A stretch of DNA of 64,000 bases from Bacillota bacterium (GTDB taxonomy: Bacteria > Bacillota > Clostridia > Acetivibrionales > DTU013), in assembly GCA_023418915.1 (NCBI GenBank), contig JAEZYU010000098.1:37866-101865 (forward strand). Reading direction: 5' to 3'. Positions 27,647 to 36,271 of this stretch are shown here, in pieces (positions within the stretch are counted from its first letter, which is position 1; each line of letters opens with the position of its first letter). The position numbers were made by a program, and so were the translations under genes. The notes beneath the pieces are model-generated. The model was not told where the DNA came from. It searched no databases and worked only from the letters and a program-made list of their open reading frames with translations.

Positions 27647-28402
27647 TTATCCTTGCTTTTTACAAACAAAAAAAATCCTGTCACACTTTGAGCCGGGCTT
27701 TTTAAAGCTGAATGCCTCATAAATGCCCTTCACCGTCATACCGCACTTTTCCAGCAGCTGTTCAAGTTCCCCTATTTTATAGCTTCTTTCATAATGGATC
27801 TCATCGAATCTTCTGTAATGCAAGCCCTCCTTGACAAAGAAGGTCAGATCGAATCTGCACAGTCTGGATTTTTTATCATAGCTGTTCTGCCATATGTATG
27901 AGACATCGTCTGAAGTCTCACAGAAAACATTTGACGACAGGATATTCTCAAATTTATAGGGTGTATTTATATCAAAAATAAAAAGTCCGCCCGGGTATAA
28001 GTAATTGTTTACAAGCCTTAGCATCCTTTTCAGATCGTTCTTGTATGTAACATAATTAAGGCTGTCCATCAAGCAGGTAACGACATCTACAGTACCATAA
28101 AGCTCAAAGGATGTAATATCCTGATTCAGCAGCAGGATGTCAGCACCGGAACTGATTGCTTTTTGTTTTGCACAGCTCAGCATTTCGCCAGATGTGTCGA
28201 TCCCTATCATCTCGTATTCTCTTTTATCCATTTCCAGACAGAAGCTGCCTGTACCGCAGCCAAGGTCTGCTATAAGTCTTGGTTTACAATTATGATAACT
28301 GAATATATCAATGACATATTCAGCCCATTGTGAATAATCAACATCAGCCATGAGCCTATCATAGTAATTCGCAAAGTCGCCGTAAATTGCTAACACCTCC
28401 AT
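27647..28402 (-). CDS. Class I SAM-dependent methyltransferase
   Basis: A 246-251-residue methyltransferase. The SAM-binding motif I is IADLGCGTGSF (about 43-53), with an acidic post-motif in GIDTSGEM. Substrate is unknown. The start is unusual. The only ATG (28402) overlaps the ribosome site GGAGG itself and has no other upstream. Counting 8 nt from GGAGG leads to the ATT codon at 28387, after which the protein reads YGDFANYYDRLM, where family members commonly begin. Initiation at ATT, known from infC, is therefore possible; the ATG is reported as the conservative boundary. Confidence 0.88.
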   Translation of the reverse strand: MEVLAIYGDFANYYDRLMADVDYSQWAEYVIDIFSYHNCKPRLIADLGCGTGSFCLEMDKREYEMIGIDTSGEMLSCAKQKAISSGADILLLNQDITSFELYGTVDVVTCLMDSLNYVTYKNDLKRMLRLVNNYLYPGGLFIFDINTPYKFENILSSNVFCETSDDVSYIWQNSYDKKSRLCRFDLTFFVKEGLHYRRFDEIHYERSYKIGELEQLLEKCGMTVKGIYEAFSFKKPGSKCDRIFFVCKKQG

Positions 28403-28430
28403 GTATGGTCAAAATCAGTTTACTTTGCTT

Positions 28431-28464
28431 GTAACGCAGCGAGGGACATAATTCGCCTCGTTAT
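28431..28464. repeat. Short dispersed TATAACG/CGTTAT element, minimal copy C
   Basis: GTAACGCAGCGAGG and CGCCTCGTTATA are close together here, as if only the two ends of the element remain. Confidence 0.4.
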
Positions 28465-28517
28465 AGACCTTTATGCCTCTATGCTTAATAATACCACAAA
28501 TGAAACATTGCGAATAA

Positions 28518-28546
28518 ACAAAAAGCCGCTTTTAAATGCGGCATTT
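28518..28546 (-). terminator. Terminator of the spore-protein gene
   Basis: GCCGC/GCGGC arms (28538-28542 and 28525-28529) with a T-rich tail on the minus strand, about 75 nt past the stop at 28622. Confidence 0.75.
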
Positions 28547-28621
28547 TATCATCTTTATTACCAACGGCAGTCTCAGGCGGGAAAATATACATCCGCTTGA
28601 GCACACTTACCACTGTTCTGT

Positions 28622-28804
28622 CTACATTTGCTCCTGCTTCATTTCCCGCAATGCCTTCTTCCTTTTTGAAACCAATCCTCCTATCTTGCCCGTCTCTTTC
28701 GCTGACAGACTTTTCCAGCCAAACTTGAGAACTTTTTCAGCAAGACCCAGTTCATTTGCAATCTCAAACTTCAATGTATCATAGATTTCCTGCTTTTTCT
28801 CCAT
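28622..28804 (-). CDS. Alpha/beta-type small acid-soluble spore protein
   Basis: A 60-residue protein with the two SASP signatures: KFEIANELGL (the GPR-protease site lies in FEIANE) and GWKSLSAKETGKIGG. Such proteins coat spore DNA and are degraded at germination. It ends in a basic tail (SKRKKALREMKQEQM) slightly different from the usual. ATG at 28804 follows AGAGGTG. It sits just downstream of the ctpA-like gene, on the same strand. It is direct evidence that the organism sporulates. Confidence 0.9.
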   Translation of the reverse strand: MEKKQEIYDTLKFEIANELGLAEKVLKFGWKSLSAKETGKIGGLVSKRKKALREMKQEQM

Positions 28805-28870
28805 TTCACACCTCTTGATTCATAATATTCACTACAGAGGTATTTTGTGGAGAAAACAACCTTTTATACA

Positions 28871-30100
28871 TTATTCCTGATCTATTTCCCCAAAAAGAGC
28901 TTCCATTGCCGACTGCAGTTGGATATCCCTGTCCCTGGGTATCTGCGAAACGGGCAGATTTCTATATTCCTCAAATGGGCCCACCTCGATATCAGGCTTG
29001 ACACCAGTACCATGTATACAAACTCCTGATGGTGTATAATATCTGGAGATAGTAACTTTTAATCCCGACCCATCCTCCAGGAGTTTCAGTTCCTGGACCA
29101 GGCCTTTCCCAAATGTTCTTTTCCCGATAAGAGTTCCTCTTTTATGATCCTTAACTGAGCCTGCAAGTATTTCAGAAGCGCTGGCGCTGTTTTCATTTAT
29201 CAAAATCGCCAGGGGCAGATCTATGCTCGCTCTGTTCGAATTCTTGTACTCCCTTTTTCCGCTTCGGTCTTCAGTATACACGATAGTTCCCTCAGCAAGC
29301 AGGCTGTCTGCTATTTCGACCACCTGTTCATATGATCCGCCCGGATTGTCCCTAAGGTCTATTATCAGGCCATCTATGCCCTTTTTAAGCATTTTATTGA
29401 GATCATTCTTAAAATATTTTCCGATCTCGCTGTCAAACATGACTATCTTTATATATCCAATGTTTCCGCCCAGTATCTCACTCTTTATATTTGATGCCTT
29501 GATTCGTTTTCTTTTGATCTCAAACTGCACATACCTGTCTTCTTCAGGTCTGTAGACTGTTAATTTTACTGCTGTGTTTTCCTTTCCCTTTATCATGCTG
29601 ATGATCATGTTCTCATCGCTGATAGATGTTACATCCTTCCCATCCACCTTTACTATCTTATCACCCTGCTGCATGCCTGCCTCTTTTGCCGGTGAACCCT
29701 CATAGGGCTCGATCACGGTCAGCAACCCGTTATCATCCACATTAACTGTAACTCCTATGCCGACATAACTGCCCTCGGATTTTTCCAGGAAGGTCTGCAT
29801 CTGTTCCTTGTTAAAGTATACCGTATATGGATCCTGTAGTGATTCTGCCAGTCCATATATCGCCCCTTCTATCAGTTTGTTCTCATCAACACTCTGATAG
29901 TAATCCTTTTTGAGTATACTCCTGACCTGATTAAATTTTACTACATTCTCATAGTTCACTGTCTCTGCATCAAAGCTGATGACATACCTGGTTCCGGAAG
30001 TATAGACCGAATACAGGACAAAAATAGTCGCACAGACAGAGATAGTCACTGTTACTGCAACTATTGCAGCAACCTGACGGATCGAAAAATTTCTTCCCAT
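28871..30100 (-). CDS. S41 carboxy-terminal processing protease (CtpA/CtpB-like)
   Basis: A 409-residue extracytoplasmic serine protease. It has an N-terminal membrane anchor (about 8-30), a PDZ domain (about 90-175; GIGVTVNVDD onward) and the S41 catalytic domain with nucleophile Ser in NENSASASEI (about 305) and general-base Lys in IGKRTFGKG (about 325-333). In B. subtilis CtpB acts in sporulation signalling; others process envelope proteins. ATG at 30100 follows AAGGAG. It is downstream of the M23 peptidase, a common pairing with FtsEX. Confidence 0.93.
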   Translation of the reverse strand: MGRNFSIRQVAAIVAVTVTISVCATIFVLYSVYTSGTRYVISFDAETVNYENVVKFNQVRSILKKDYYQSVDENKLIEGAIYGLAESLQDPYTVYFNKEQMQTFLEKSEGSYVGIGVTVNVDDNGLLTVIEPYEGSPAKEAGMQQGDKIVKVDGKDVTSISDENMIISMIKGKENTAVKLTVYRPEEDRYVQFEIKRKRIKASNIKSEILGGNIGYIKIVMFDSEIGKYFKNDLNKMLKKGIDGLIIDLRDNPGGSYEQVVEIADSLLAEGTIVYTEDRSGKREYKNSNRASIDLPLAILINENSASASEILAGSVKDHKRGTLIGKRTFGKGLVQELKLLEDGSGLKVTISRYYTPSGVCIHGTGVKPDIEVGPFEEYRNLPVSQIPRDRDIQLQSAMEALFGEIDQE

Positions 30101-30194
30101 CTTGAACGCTCCTTAAGTCAATATGGATGTATAACAGCAGCATCCTTATATTTCCACGCTGATTCTTTATATCTTATGCGGTCTATGAAACAAA

Positions 30195-30222
30195 TAAACC
30201 CGGTTTTTTTGACCGGGCTTAG
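30195..30222 (-). terminator. Hairpin after the M23 peptidase gene
   Basis: AACCCGGT/ACCGGGCTT arms (30197-30204, 30212-30220) around a T7 loop; the A/T-rich tail on the minus strand could support termination. Confidence 0.5.
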
Positions 30223-30247
30223 TTTATATGAAGTATGTTTTTTAGTT

Positions 30248-31384
30248 TTATTTGCTTATATATCCCTTCATTGGGTCTTTTGTCTCCCCGTTGACCCTCA
30301 CTTCAAAATGTAGGTGGTTCCCGGTGGACAATCCGGTGCTTCCAACATATGCTATGGTTTTCCCCGATTTCACTTCCTGTCCGACCTTCACCAGAATCTT
30401 GCTGGCGTGCGCATAAAGAGTGGTGATACCGCCGCCATGATCTATGACGACCATGTTTCCATACCCATTTTTATCATAATGAGCCATGATTACCGTACCG
30501 CTGTTCGCCGCTACTATCGCAGTTCCCTTGTTTGCAGCTATATCGACACCGGTATGAAGCTTATACTTTCTTAGTATAGGATGCTTTCTCATTCCATATT
30601 GTGATGTTATCGTATATGAACTTGGACATGGCCATGTCATTGAACCGCCTGCATATTTCTTCTTCGTGGAGAGGTTCTTTATGACACTGTTGAGCCTTTT
30701 AGATTCCTCTATCTGCTTATCAATCTCTTTCTCGAGACTGGCTATCTCCTTCTTGCTTCTTGATATCTCGCCTTCGACCTGAGATCTGGAGGTTTTGAGC
30801 TGCTGTATCCGCTCTTCCTTTTCGCTTGCCTTTTGCTCAAGAAATTCCTTGGCCTGCTGCTGAAGCTGCTTTTTCAACTCCACATCCTGTCTGGCTACTT
30901 CAAGCTGCTGCATTAATTTACTGTCATTTTCAGATATCACCGACATGTAATGGAGACGCTCATAAAACTCGACCACACTTTTTGATTCAAGGAGCGTATC
31001 CAATATGGTTGAACTCGAGTTTTGATACATCACCTGAAGCCGCGTCTTTACGAGCTCGTTCATCTGGTTGTAGTTGGCTATGGCTTCCGCAAGTGCGAGT
31101 TCGGTTTGTCTGAGGTGCTCTTCGGCATCACTTATCTGCTTGAGGAGCTCTTCATAGGCATTAGCTTCCTCAGCTTCCTGTTTTGAAATCTCAGCCTTTT
31201 CCTTTTCGAGCTTTGACTTCTCCGCCAACTCAGCCTGCTGCTTCTTCTTTAGATCAGCAATTCGGTTGTCTGTAGATGATTTCCTGTTTTTTGCATCCGT
31301 CAGTTCATCCGCCATTACCGGCAGTACAGAAGAAAGCATAATTGCAACAAGCAAAACAGCAATAGTAAATCTCTTATTCCTCAA
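30248..31384 (-). CDS. M23 peptidase with N-terminal coiled coil (EnvC/PcsB-like)
   Basis: A 378-residue secreted peptidoglycan hydrolase. Signal peptide (about 1-25, cleavage after VMADE region), a long coiled coil (about 28-240), then an LytM/M23 domain (about 270-378) with zinc motifs HTGVD and HLHFEVR intact. This architecture is that of hydrolases regulated by FtsEX, whose genes lie immediately upstream. Starts with TTG at 31384, 9 nt after GGAGG. The 183-bp gap to ftsX holds nothing recognisable. Confidence 0.92.
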   Translation of the reverse strand: MRNKRFTIAVLLVAIMLSSVLPVMADELTDAKNRKSSTDNRIADLKKKQQAELAEKSKLEKEKAEISKQEAEEANAYEELLKQISDAEEHLRQTELALAEAIANYNQMNELVKTRLQVMYQNSSSTILDTLLESKSVVEFYERLHYMSVISENDSKLMQQLEVARQDVELKKQLQQQAKEFLEQKASEKEERIQQLKTSRSQVEGEISRSKKEIASLEKEIDKQIEESKRLNSVIKNLSTKKKYAGGSMTWPCPSSYTITSQYGMRKHPILRKYKLHTGVDIAANKGTAIVAANSGTVIMAHYDKNGYGNMVVIDHGGGITTLYAHASKILVKVGQEVKSGKTIAYVGSTGLSTGNHLHFEVRVNGETKDPMKGYISK

Positions 31385-31567
31385 TTATCCAAACCTCCAT
31401 GTTAAGATTTACGGACGAGGAATTGTCCGCATAATTCACCGCTGAAACGTGGCCGCCTTTATCCATTGCAGCTCTGCTGTCATGAAGTGTAGCCAAACCG
31501 TTCTCGGGGTGTTTTGGGTGTTCTTTTGTCTGTATCACAGCTTCTATTACTTCAAATGGATATCAGC

Positions 31568-32467
31568 TTACACCTTCAGATGTCTTCTGATCGACACGAA
31601 GCTTCCAAGTGCGCCTATGGCAGCGGCTATGATCGCGTAGGACGACGCCAGTCTGCCCCAAATATCCTGTATATCGATTAATCTCAATAACTGAGTTTCC
31701 GCTAAAAACATGTCCTTTGAGAACTCATTAACAATAGCTCTGTACCCATAAGCCGACACAACAAATGCCAAAATTGCACCAGTTATACTAATTATAACAC
31801 CTTCTACAACAAAAGGCCAGCGTATAAACCAATCTGTGGCACCTATATATTTCATTATATTTATTTCCTTGCGCCTTGCAAATACGGTCAGCTTTATTGT
31901 ATTTGATATAATAAACACAGACACCACTAAAAATATGACTATCATCAAACTGCTGCCGAGCTTGAACCAGTGCGAGACTCTTGTCAATACCTCTACCGTA
32001 TCCTGAGAGTAGCTCACCTTCTGAACGCCGCTGATTTTTTCCAGCTCTGCCACGACTTCACTGCTATGCGCCACATCCTTCAGCTTGATGATGAATGATA
32101 CAGGAAATATCTCTGCACCATAACCATCAAGTATAGCTGAGTCATCACCAAGTTTTTCGCGCATCTTTTTAAGCGCTGTCTCTTTATCTACCCTTTCATA
32201 TTCCTTTATCCTGTCGTTATTCTTAATTGTGTCCTCAACACGCCGGACCTGCATTTCATCCAGTTCCTCATAGCAAAATGCCTCAAGCTGGGGCTGCTCC
32301 TTCCAGATATTGATGTTATATTCCAGGTTCAGCGCAATCAGTATGAATATGCCAAATATTATGAGTGATGCTATCACTATTACTACTGAAGCCAAAGACA
32401 TCAGTTTGTTTCTATATGAATTAACAAAACCTTCTTTAAATATGTACCTGATTGTTCTTATCTTCAT
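31568..32467 (-). CDS. ftsX: Cell-division protein FtsX
   Basis: A 299-residue membrane subunit of FtsEX. Four membrane segments: one near 22-45, then after a periplasmic-side extracellular domain (about 50-165) three at about 172-195, 220-245 and 268-290. It transmits FtsE ATP cycles to a peptidoglycan hydrolase outside the cell. It overlaps ftsE by 32 bp. Confidence 0.95.
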   Translation of the reverse strand: MKIRTIRYIFKEGFVNSYRNKLMSLASVVIVIASLIIFGIFILIALNLEYNINIWKEQPQLEAFCYEELDEMQVRRVEDTIKNNDRIKEYERVDKETALKKMREKLGDDSAILDGYGAEIFPVSFIIKLKDVAHSSEVVAELEKISGVQKVSYSQDTVEVLTRVSHWFKLGSSLMIVIFLVVSVFIISNTIKLTVFARRKEINIMKYIGATDWFIRWPFVVEGVIISITGAILAFVVSAYGYRAIVNEFSKDMFLAETQLLRLIDIQDIWGRLASSYAIIAAAIGALGSFVSIRRHLKV

Positions 32468-33143
32468 CCCTGTATTGTCCTTTCTCCTGGTCCCTCACGA
32501 TCAAGCCCTTGCTGATCGATACAACTCGTTTTTTCATCTCATCAACGATGGATTTTTCGTGTGTAGCGACAATCACCGTCGTACCTCTGTGATTGACCTC
32601 ACTTAGAAGCTTCATTATTTCCCAGGATGTCTCCGGATCAAGATTACCTGTAGGCTCATCAGCTATCATCAAAGCCGGATTGTTTACCAGAGCTCTTGCC
32701 AGTGCAACCCTCTGTTGTTCTCCTCCTGAAAGCTGATTAGGGTACATGTTCGCCTTCCTGCTCAAGCCGACGAGTGCCAGCGCCATCGGCACCTGTCTTC
32801 TTATTTCCTTTGGCAGCGATTCGGTGATGACCATGGCAAACGCAACGTTCTCATACACAGTTTTGTTCGGCAGGAGCCTGAAATCCTGAAATACGACCCC
32901 CAAGCTCCTTCTGAGGTATGGAACCTCAACCCTGGTCATTGATGATACATCATACCCATTGACATATACTTCACCCTCTGTCACATCCTCTTCCTTCAGA
33001 AGAAGCTTCACAAGTGTCGATTTGCCTGAACCGCTTGGGCCGACAAGAAAGACGAATTCACCTTTATCTATTTTTAAGTTGACGTCCCTAAGAGCAATAG
33101 TTCCATTGGGATACGTCTTTGAAACACCTTTTAGCTCAACCAA
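32436..33143 (-). CDS. ftsE: Cell-division ATP-binding protein FtsE
   Basis: A 235-residue ABC ATPase with Walker A GPSGSGKST (about 34-42), signature LSGGEQQRVALARA and Walker B LMIADEP. TTG at 33143 is the start, about 8 nt after GGGGTG, matching the usual family N-terminus (MVELKGVSKTYPNG). Forms the FtsEX complex with the overlapping ftsX; no promoter was clearly identified in the 33144-33361 gap. Confidence 0.95.
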   Translation of the reverse strand: MVELKGVSKTYPNGTIALRDVNLKIDKGEFVFLVGPSGSGKSTLVKLLLKEEDVTEGEVYVNGYDVSSMTRVEVPYLRRSLGVVFQDFRLLPNKTVYENVAFAMVITESLPKEIRRQVPMALALVGLSRKANMYPNQLSGGEQQRVALARALVNNPALMIADEPTGNLDPETSWEIMKLLSEVNHRGTTVIVATHEKSIVDEMKKRVVSISKGLIVRDQEKGQYRDEDKNNQVHI

Positions 33144-33361
33144 TCAAATACACCCCAGTAATATCGCCTTCGACGATAGAGTTAGTTTTAGTAATCTCAT
33201 GCATTTAGGATAACCACTAACATTATAGTACATTTCTTCGACAATAGTCGTGGTTAATATAATGCAATGTGAGTGTTTCTACAAAATACCTCAAAAATCC
33301 TGCCTTTTTTCATTACAAAAATGTTTCAATTCACAACTTGGAACCGTGGAAGTTAGCAGGT

Positions 33362-34453
33362 TTACACAAAATCTCCCTGTAAGCTTTCGGCTTTGTCGAG
33401 ATATTTTTTTACAAGCAGTGACACCTTGAAAATTATTGCATCGTCAAAATTCCTTAAATCGAGGCCGGTAATCTTCTGAATTTTGTCAAGCCTGTAAACC
33501 AGAGTATTTCTATGAACATACAGTTGTCTGGATGTCTCGCTGACATTGAGATTGTTTTCAAAGAATTTTTGGATTGTAAAAAGTGTCTCCTGATCCAGCG
33601 CTTCAAAGGAACCCTTCTTAAAGACCTCCTTTAAAAATAGTCTGCACATAGTAGTTGGAAGTTGATAAATCAGTCTTCCGATACCCAAGTTATTATAATT
33701 TATGATAGCCTTATCACTTTCGAATATACTTCCGATCTGCAGCGCCGTCTGCGCTTCCTTGAAGGACCGGCCGATATCCCAGACACTTTCAACGATTGAG
33801 CCTATACCGATCTGCGCCTTGACCATTATCTCAGTATTAAGTGTATCAATGATTGCCTTTGCCGTTCTGTCAATCTCTTTTTGGTCACTTGGATCCTTCA
33901 GCTCTTTTATCAGTACAACTGTCTCTTCATCCAATGCTATAACAAAATCCTTCAGCTTCTTAGGGAAAAGTCCGAGTATCACTTCATGAGTCTGAATGTC
34001 CCTGACCTTCTCCGTTTTAATCAAAAAGACAGATCTATAGACATTGAAAGGTATATGAAGCTCCTTGGCTTTGATTTGTATATCGCCAGGCAGTATATTA
34101 TCAGTTATTATGTTTTTGAAAAAATTACCCCTGTCGAATTTCTCCTCATAATAATTTTTTAAATTTGACACATTTACCGCCAGCATAGCCAGCAGTTTTT
34201 TGCTGTGCTCGTCCTCCATATTAATAAATACTATGAATTCCAGCCTGTTCTTGATGAATATTTTCTGAAATACACATCCCTGTAATTCGCTGACCTTGCT
34301 GCTGTCGCTTGTGACCTCCGTTACAGAAGGATGTGTTGTACCGGTAAGCCTCTCATCGGTACACCCCAATATCAGGCCGGTCTCGTCCATCACTCCGAAA
34401 TCCCCGTCCACATTATCCCTTATTTGGTTTATCAAATTTTGAAAAAGTCTCAC
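33362..34453 (-). CDS. CdaR/PucR-family transcriptional regulator
   Basis: A 363-residue regulator. The N-terminal part (about 1-120) resembles the putative sugar-diacid recognition domain (RLFQNLINQIRDNVDGDFGV), the middle is a GGDEF-like fold without the signature, and the C-terminal HTH_30 (about 300-355) contains NVSETSRQLYVHRNTLVYRL. Start: the ATG at 34474 encodes residues that overlap the ribosome site AGGAGG; the GTG at 34453 is 7 nt after it and is preferred. It lies upstream of no obvious sugar-acid catabolic genes; the nearest same-strand gene is a carbohydrate ABC ATPase. Effector unknown. Confidence 0.85.
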   Translation of the reverse strand: MRLFQNLINQIRDNVDGDFGVMDETGLILGCTDERLTGTTHPSVTEVTSDSSKVSELQGCVFQKIFIKNRLEFIVFINMEDEHSKKLLAMLAVNVSNLKNYYEEKFDRGNFFKNIITDNILPGDIQIKAKELHIPFNVYRSVFLIKTEKVRDIQTHEVILGLFPKKLKDFVIALDEETVVLIKELKDPSDQKEIDRTAKAIIDTLNTEIMVKAQIGIGSIVESVWDIGRSFKEAQTALQIGSIFESDKAIINYNNLGIGRLIYQLPTTMCRLFLKEVFKKGSFEALDQETLFTIQKFFENNLNVSETSRQLYVHRNTLVYRLDKIQKITGLDLRNFDDAIIFKVSLLVKKYLDKAESLQGDFV

Positions 34454-34754
34454 GCCGATCCCTCCTGCCGCCATATTCTGGCAAGCCTAAAGAAACTCGT
34501 AAACTGCCATCAGGGATAATTATACTATATTGAATGGCGATATGGAATGAAAATTTGTATACAGACCGGTGCTTGAGAAGAGATACGGCTTCTTGACTAT
34601 GAACTTCCTTATTGTCGAAATAGCTATACTACAGTTAGTGCTTGGGAAACCTAGGCGGAATAAACGGCGCTGCCGGTCCGGCTCTAGTATGACCAGTTAG
34701 CCGCTTATAACGCAAGACCGGTAGCGGCCTCTCATATGAAGAAAAAATTGCAAT
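34454..34754. other. Intergenic region with no identified gene
   Basis: About 300 bp between the CdaR-like gene and the ABC ATPase. A -10-like TATAAT for the regulator lies near 34520 on the minus strand without a clear -35. The word TTATAACGC near 34702 matches the end of the dispersed repeat family. Nothing else is supported. Confidence 0.4.
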
Positions 34755-34785
34755 AAAAAAGAGGAAGACTTTTCAGCTTCCTCCT
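34755..34785 (-). terminator. Terminator of the ABC ATPase gene
   Basis: GAGGAAG/CTTCCTC arms (34761-34767, 34777-34783) followed on the minus strand by TTTTTT, 15-45 nt past the stop. Confidence 0.9.
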
Positions 34786-34800
34786 GTATTGCAGATATTA

Positions 34801-35913
34801 TCAGTTTATTATCGTCTTTTCTGTATCCTTGTCGAAGAGGTGGATCCTGTTGGTATCGATAGCTATCTTGATAACATCCCCGGATCTGGTCTTCGTTCTC
34901 GGATTTACCCTTGCGGTGCAGCTTATCTGATCGATGAAAATATGCAGCAGTGTTTCTGAACCGAGCATTTCAACGACTTCGACATTAGCTGTAACTACGC
35001 TGTCAGGCATGGATTCGAGGAATGCTTCCTCATCATGCATGCTTTCCGGCCTGATGCCCATAACGACTTCTCTGCCAATGTAATCAGTGTTTTCAAGCTT
35101 CTTTGCTTTGCCTTCCGGAAGCTTGATCTCGTTTTCGCCGAATTTCAGGAAAATATCTTCGCCGCGCTTGTCTATAGTCACATTGATAAAGTTCATCTGC
35201 GGGCTGCCTATGAATCCTGCAACGAACATGTTGACCGGTCTGTCATAAAGTGAAGTCGGCGTATCGACCTGCTGGATAAAGCCGTCCTTCATAACGACGA
35301 TCCTGGTACCCATTGTCATAGCCTCTGTCTGGTCATGTGTAACATAAATGAATGTAGTATTCAATTTCTGGTGCAGCTTAGTGATTTCAAGCCTCATCTG
35401 CACCCTCAGCTTTGCATCGAGGTTGGAGAGAGGTTCGTCCATAAGGAATACCTTCGGGTCACGGACTATTGCACGACCGAGAGCAACCCTCTGTCTCTGT
35501 CCGCCTGAAAGAGCCTTCGGCTTCCTGTCGAGCAGGTGCTCGATCTCAAGTATCTTGGCAGCTTCATGGACTCTCTTCTTTATTTCTTCCTTAGGGGTTT
35601 TTCTGAGCTTAAGACCAAATGCCATGTTGTCAAAAACAGTCATGTGAGGATACAGAGCATAGTTCTGGAAAACCATTGCAATGTCTCTGTCCTTAGGCTG
35701 CACATCGTTAACAAGTCTGTCACCGATGTAGATCTCGCCTTCTGTGATCTCTTCGAGACCTGCGACCATTCTGAGCGTTGTTGTTTTGCCACAACCAGAC
35801 GGTCCGACAAGGATTATAAACTCCTTATCCTCGATGTCCAGATTGAAATCGCTGACAGCTGTAACACCGCCGTCGTATCTCTTGTATACGTTTTTAAGCT
35901 TTACACTTGCCAT
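34801..35913 (-). CDS. Carbohydrate ABC transporter ATPase (UgpC/MsmK-like)
   Basis: A 370-residue ATPase: Walker A GPSGCGKTT (about 38-46), LSGGQRQRVALGRA, LMDEPLSNLDAK, then a C-terminal OB/TOBE region (about 240-370). Proteins of this type energise several sugar importers (maltose, multiple sugars, glycerol-3-phosphate). No permease or binding-protein genes are adjacent, so it is probably a shared ATPase serving transporters elsewhere, as MsmK does. ATG at 35913 follows GGGAGGGG; the upstream in-frame start at 35928 overlaps this site. Confidence 0.93.
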   Translation of the reverse strand: MASVKLKNVYKRYDGGVTAVSDFNLDIEDKEFIILVGPSGCGKTTTLRMVAGLEEITEGEIYIGDRLVNDVQPKDRDIAMVFQNYALYPHMTVFDNMAFGLKLRKTPKEEIKKRVHEAAKILEIEHLLDRKPKALSGGQRQRVALGRAIVRDPKVFLMDEPLSNLDAKLRVQMRLEITKLHQKLNTTFIYVTHDQTEAMTMGTRIVVMKDGFIQQVDTPTSLYDRPVNMFVAGFIGSPQMNFINVTIDKRGEDIFLKFGENEIKLPEGKAKKLENTDYIGREVVMGIRPESMHDEEAFLESMPDSVVTANVEVVEMLGSETLLHIFIDQISCTARVNPRTKTRSGDVIKIAIDTNRIHLFDKDTEKTIIN

Positions 35914-36050
35914 TTTTTCCCCTCCCATATATAAACAGTTAACAATATACTAATAATATATCACGCCAGCATGTTTCTAACTAGTACACTTTTTAACAAA
36001 ATTAAAAAATAGTATTTAGTAACTTTGCATAATGAAATATGTTATAAATG

Positions 36051-36079
36051 TTGCATTTTTATGCATTGCATTGTATAAT
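36051..36079 (+). promoter_or_regulatory. argC promoter with ARG box
   Basis: -35 TTGCAT (36051-36056) and -10 TATAAT (36074-36079) are 17 bp apart. TTGCATTTTTATGCATT at 36051-36067 matches the Bacillus AhrC/ArgR box (TTGMATTTTTATTCATG as complement) with one central mismatch and overlaps the -35. An identical 17-mer stands upstream of argD. A related half-site TTTGCATAAT lies at about 36024. Confidence 0.85.
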
Positions 36080-36271
36080 TATAAACTAAGATTTATGCTA
36101 TCATTATGCTGTAACATAGAGATTTTGGATAGTATGATCAATTATGTATATCAGGTTTACTGGCATTAAGAGGAGAGAGAGACTAATCCACAGCGTCTGT
36201 GAAAATTATAGCATACAGTCCTTGGAGAGGGACTATAAACACTACTACATTATAATATGAGGAGAATGATT
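36080..36271 (+). other. Long leader of argC
   Basis: About 185 nt separate the promoter from the argC start. It contains a short hairpin AGTCC/GGACT near 36218-36236, and an 11-codon frame 36134-36169 (ATG ... TAA) with no arginine codons, so I do not propose attenuation. Function unclear. Confidence 0.35.

Noticed and set aside
36134..36169. Leader peptide for arginine attenuation upstream of argC
   Set aside because: The 11-codon frame has no arginine codons and no ribosome site.
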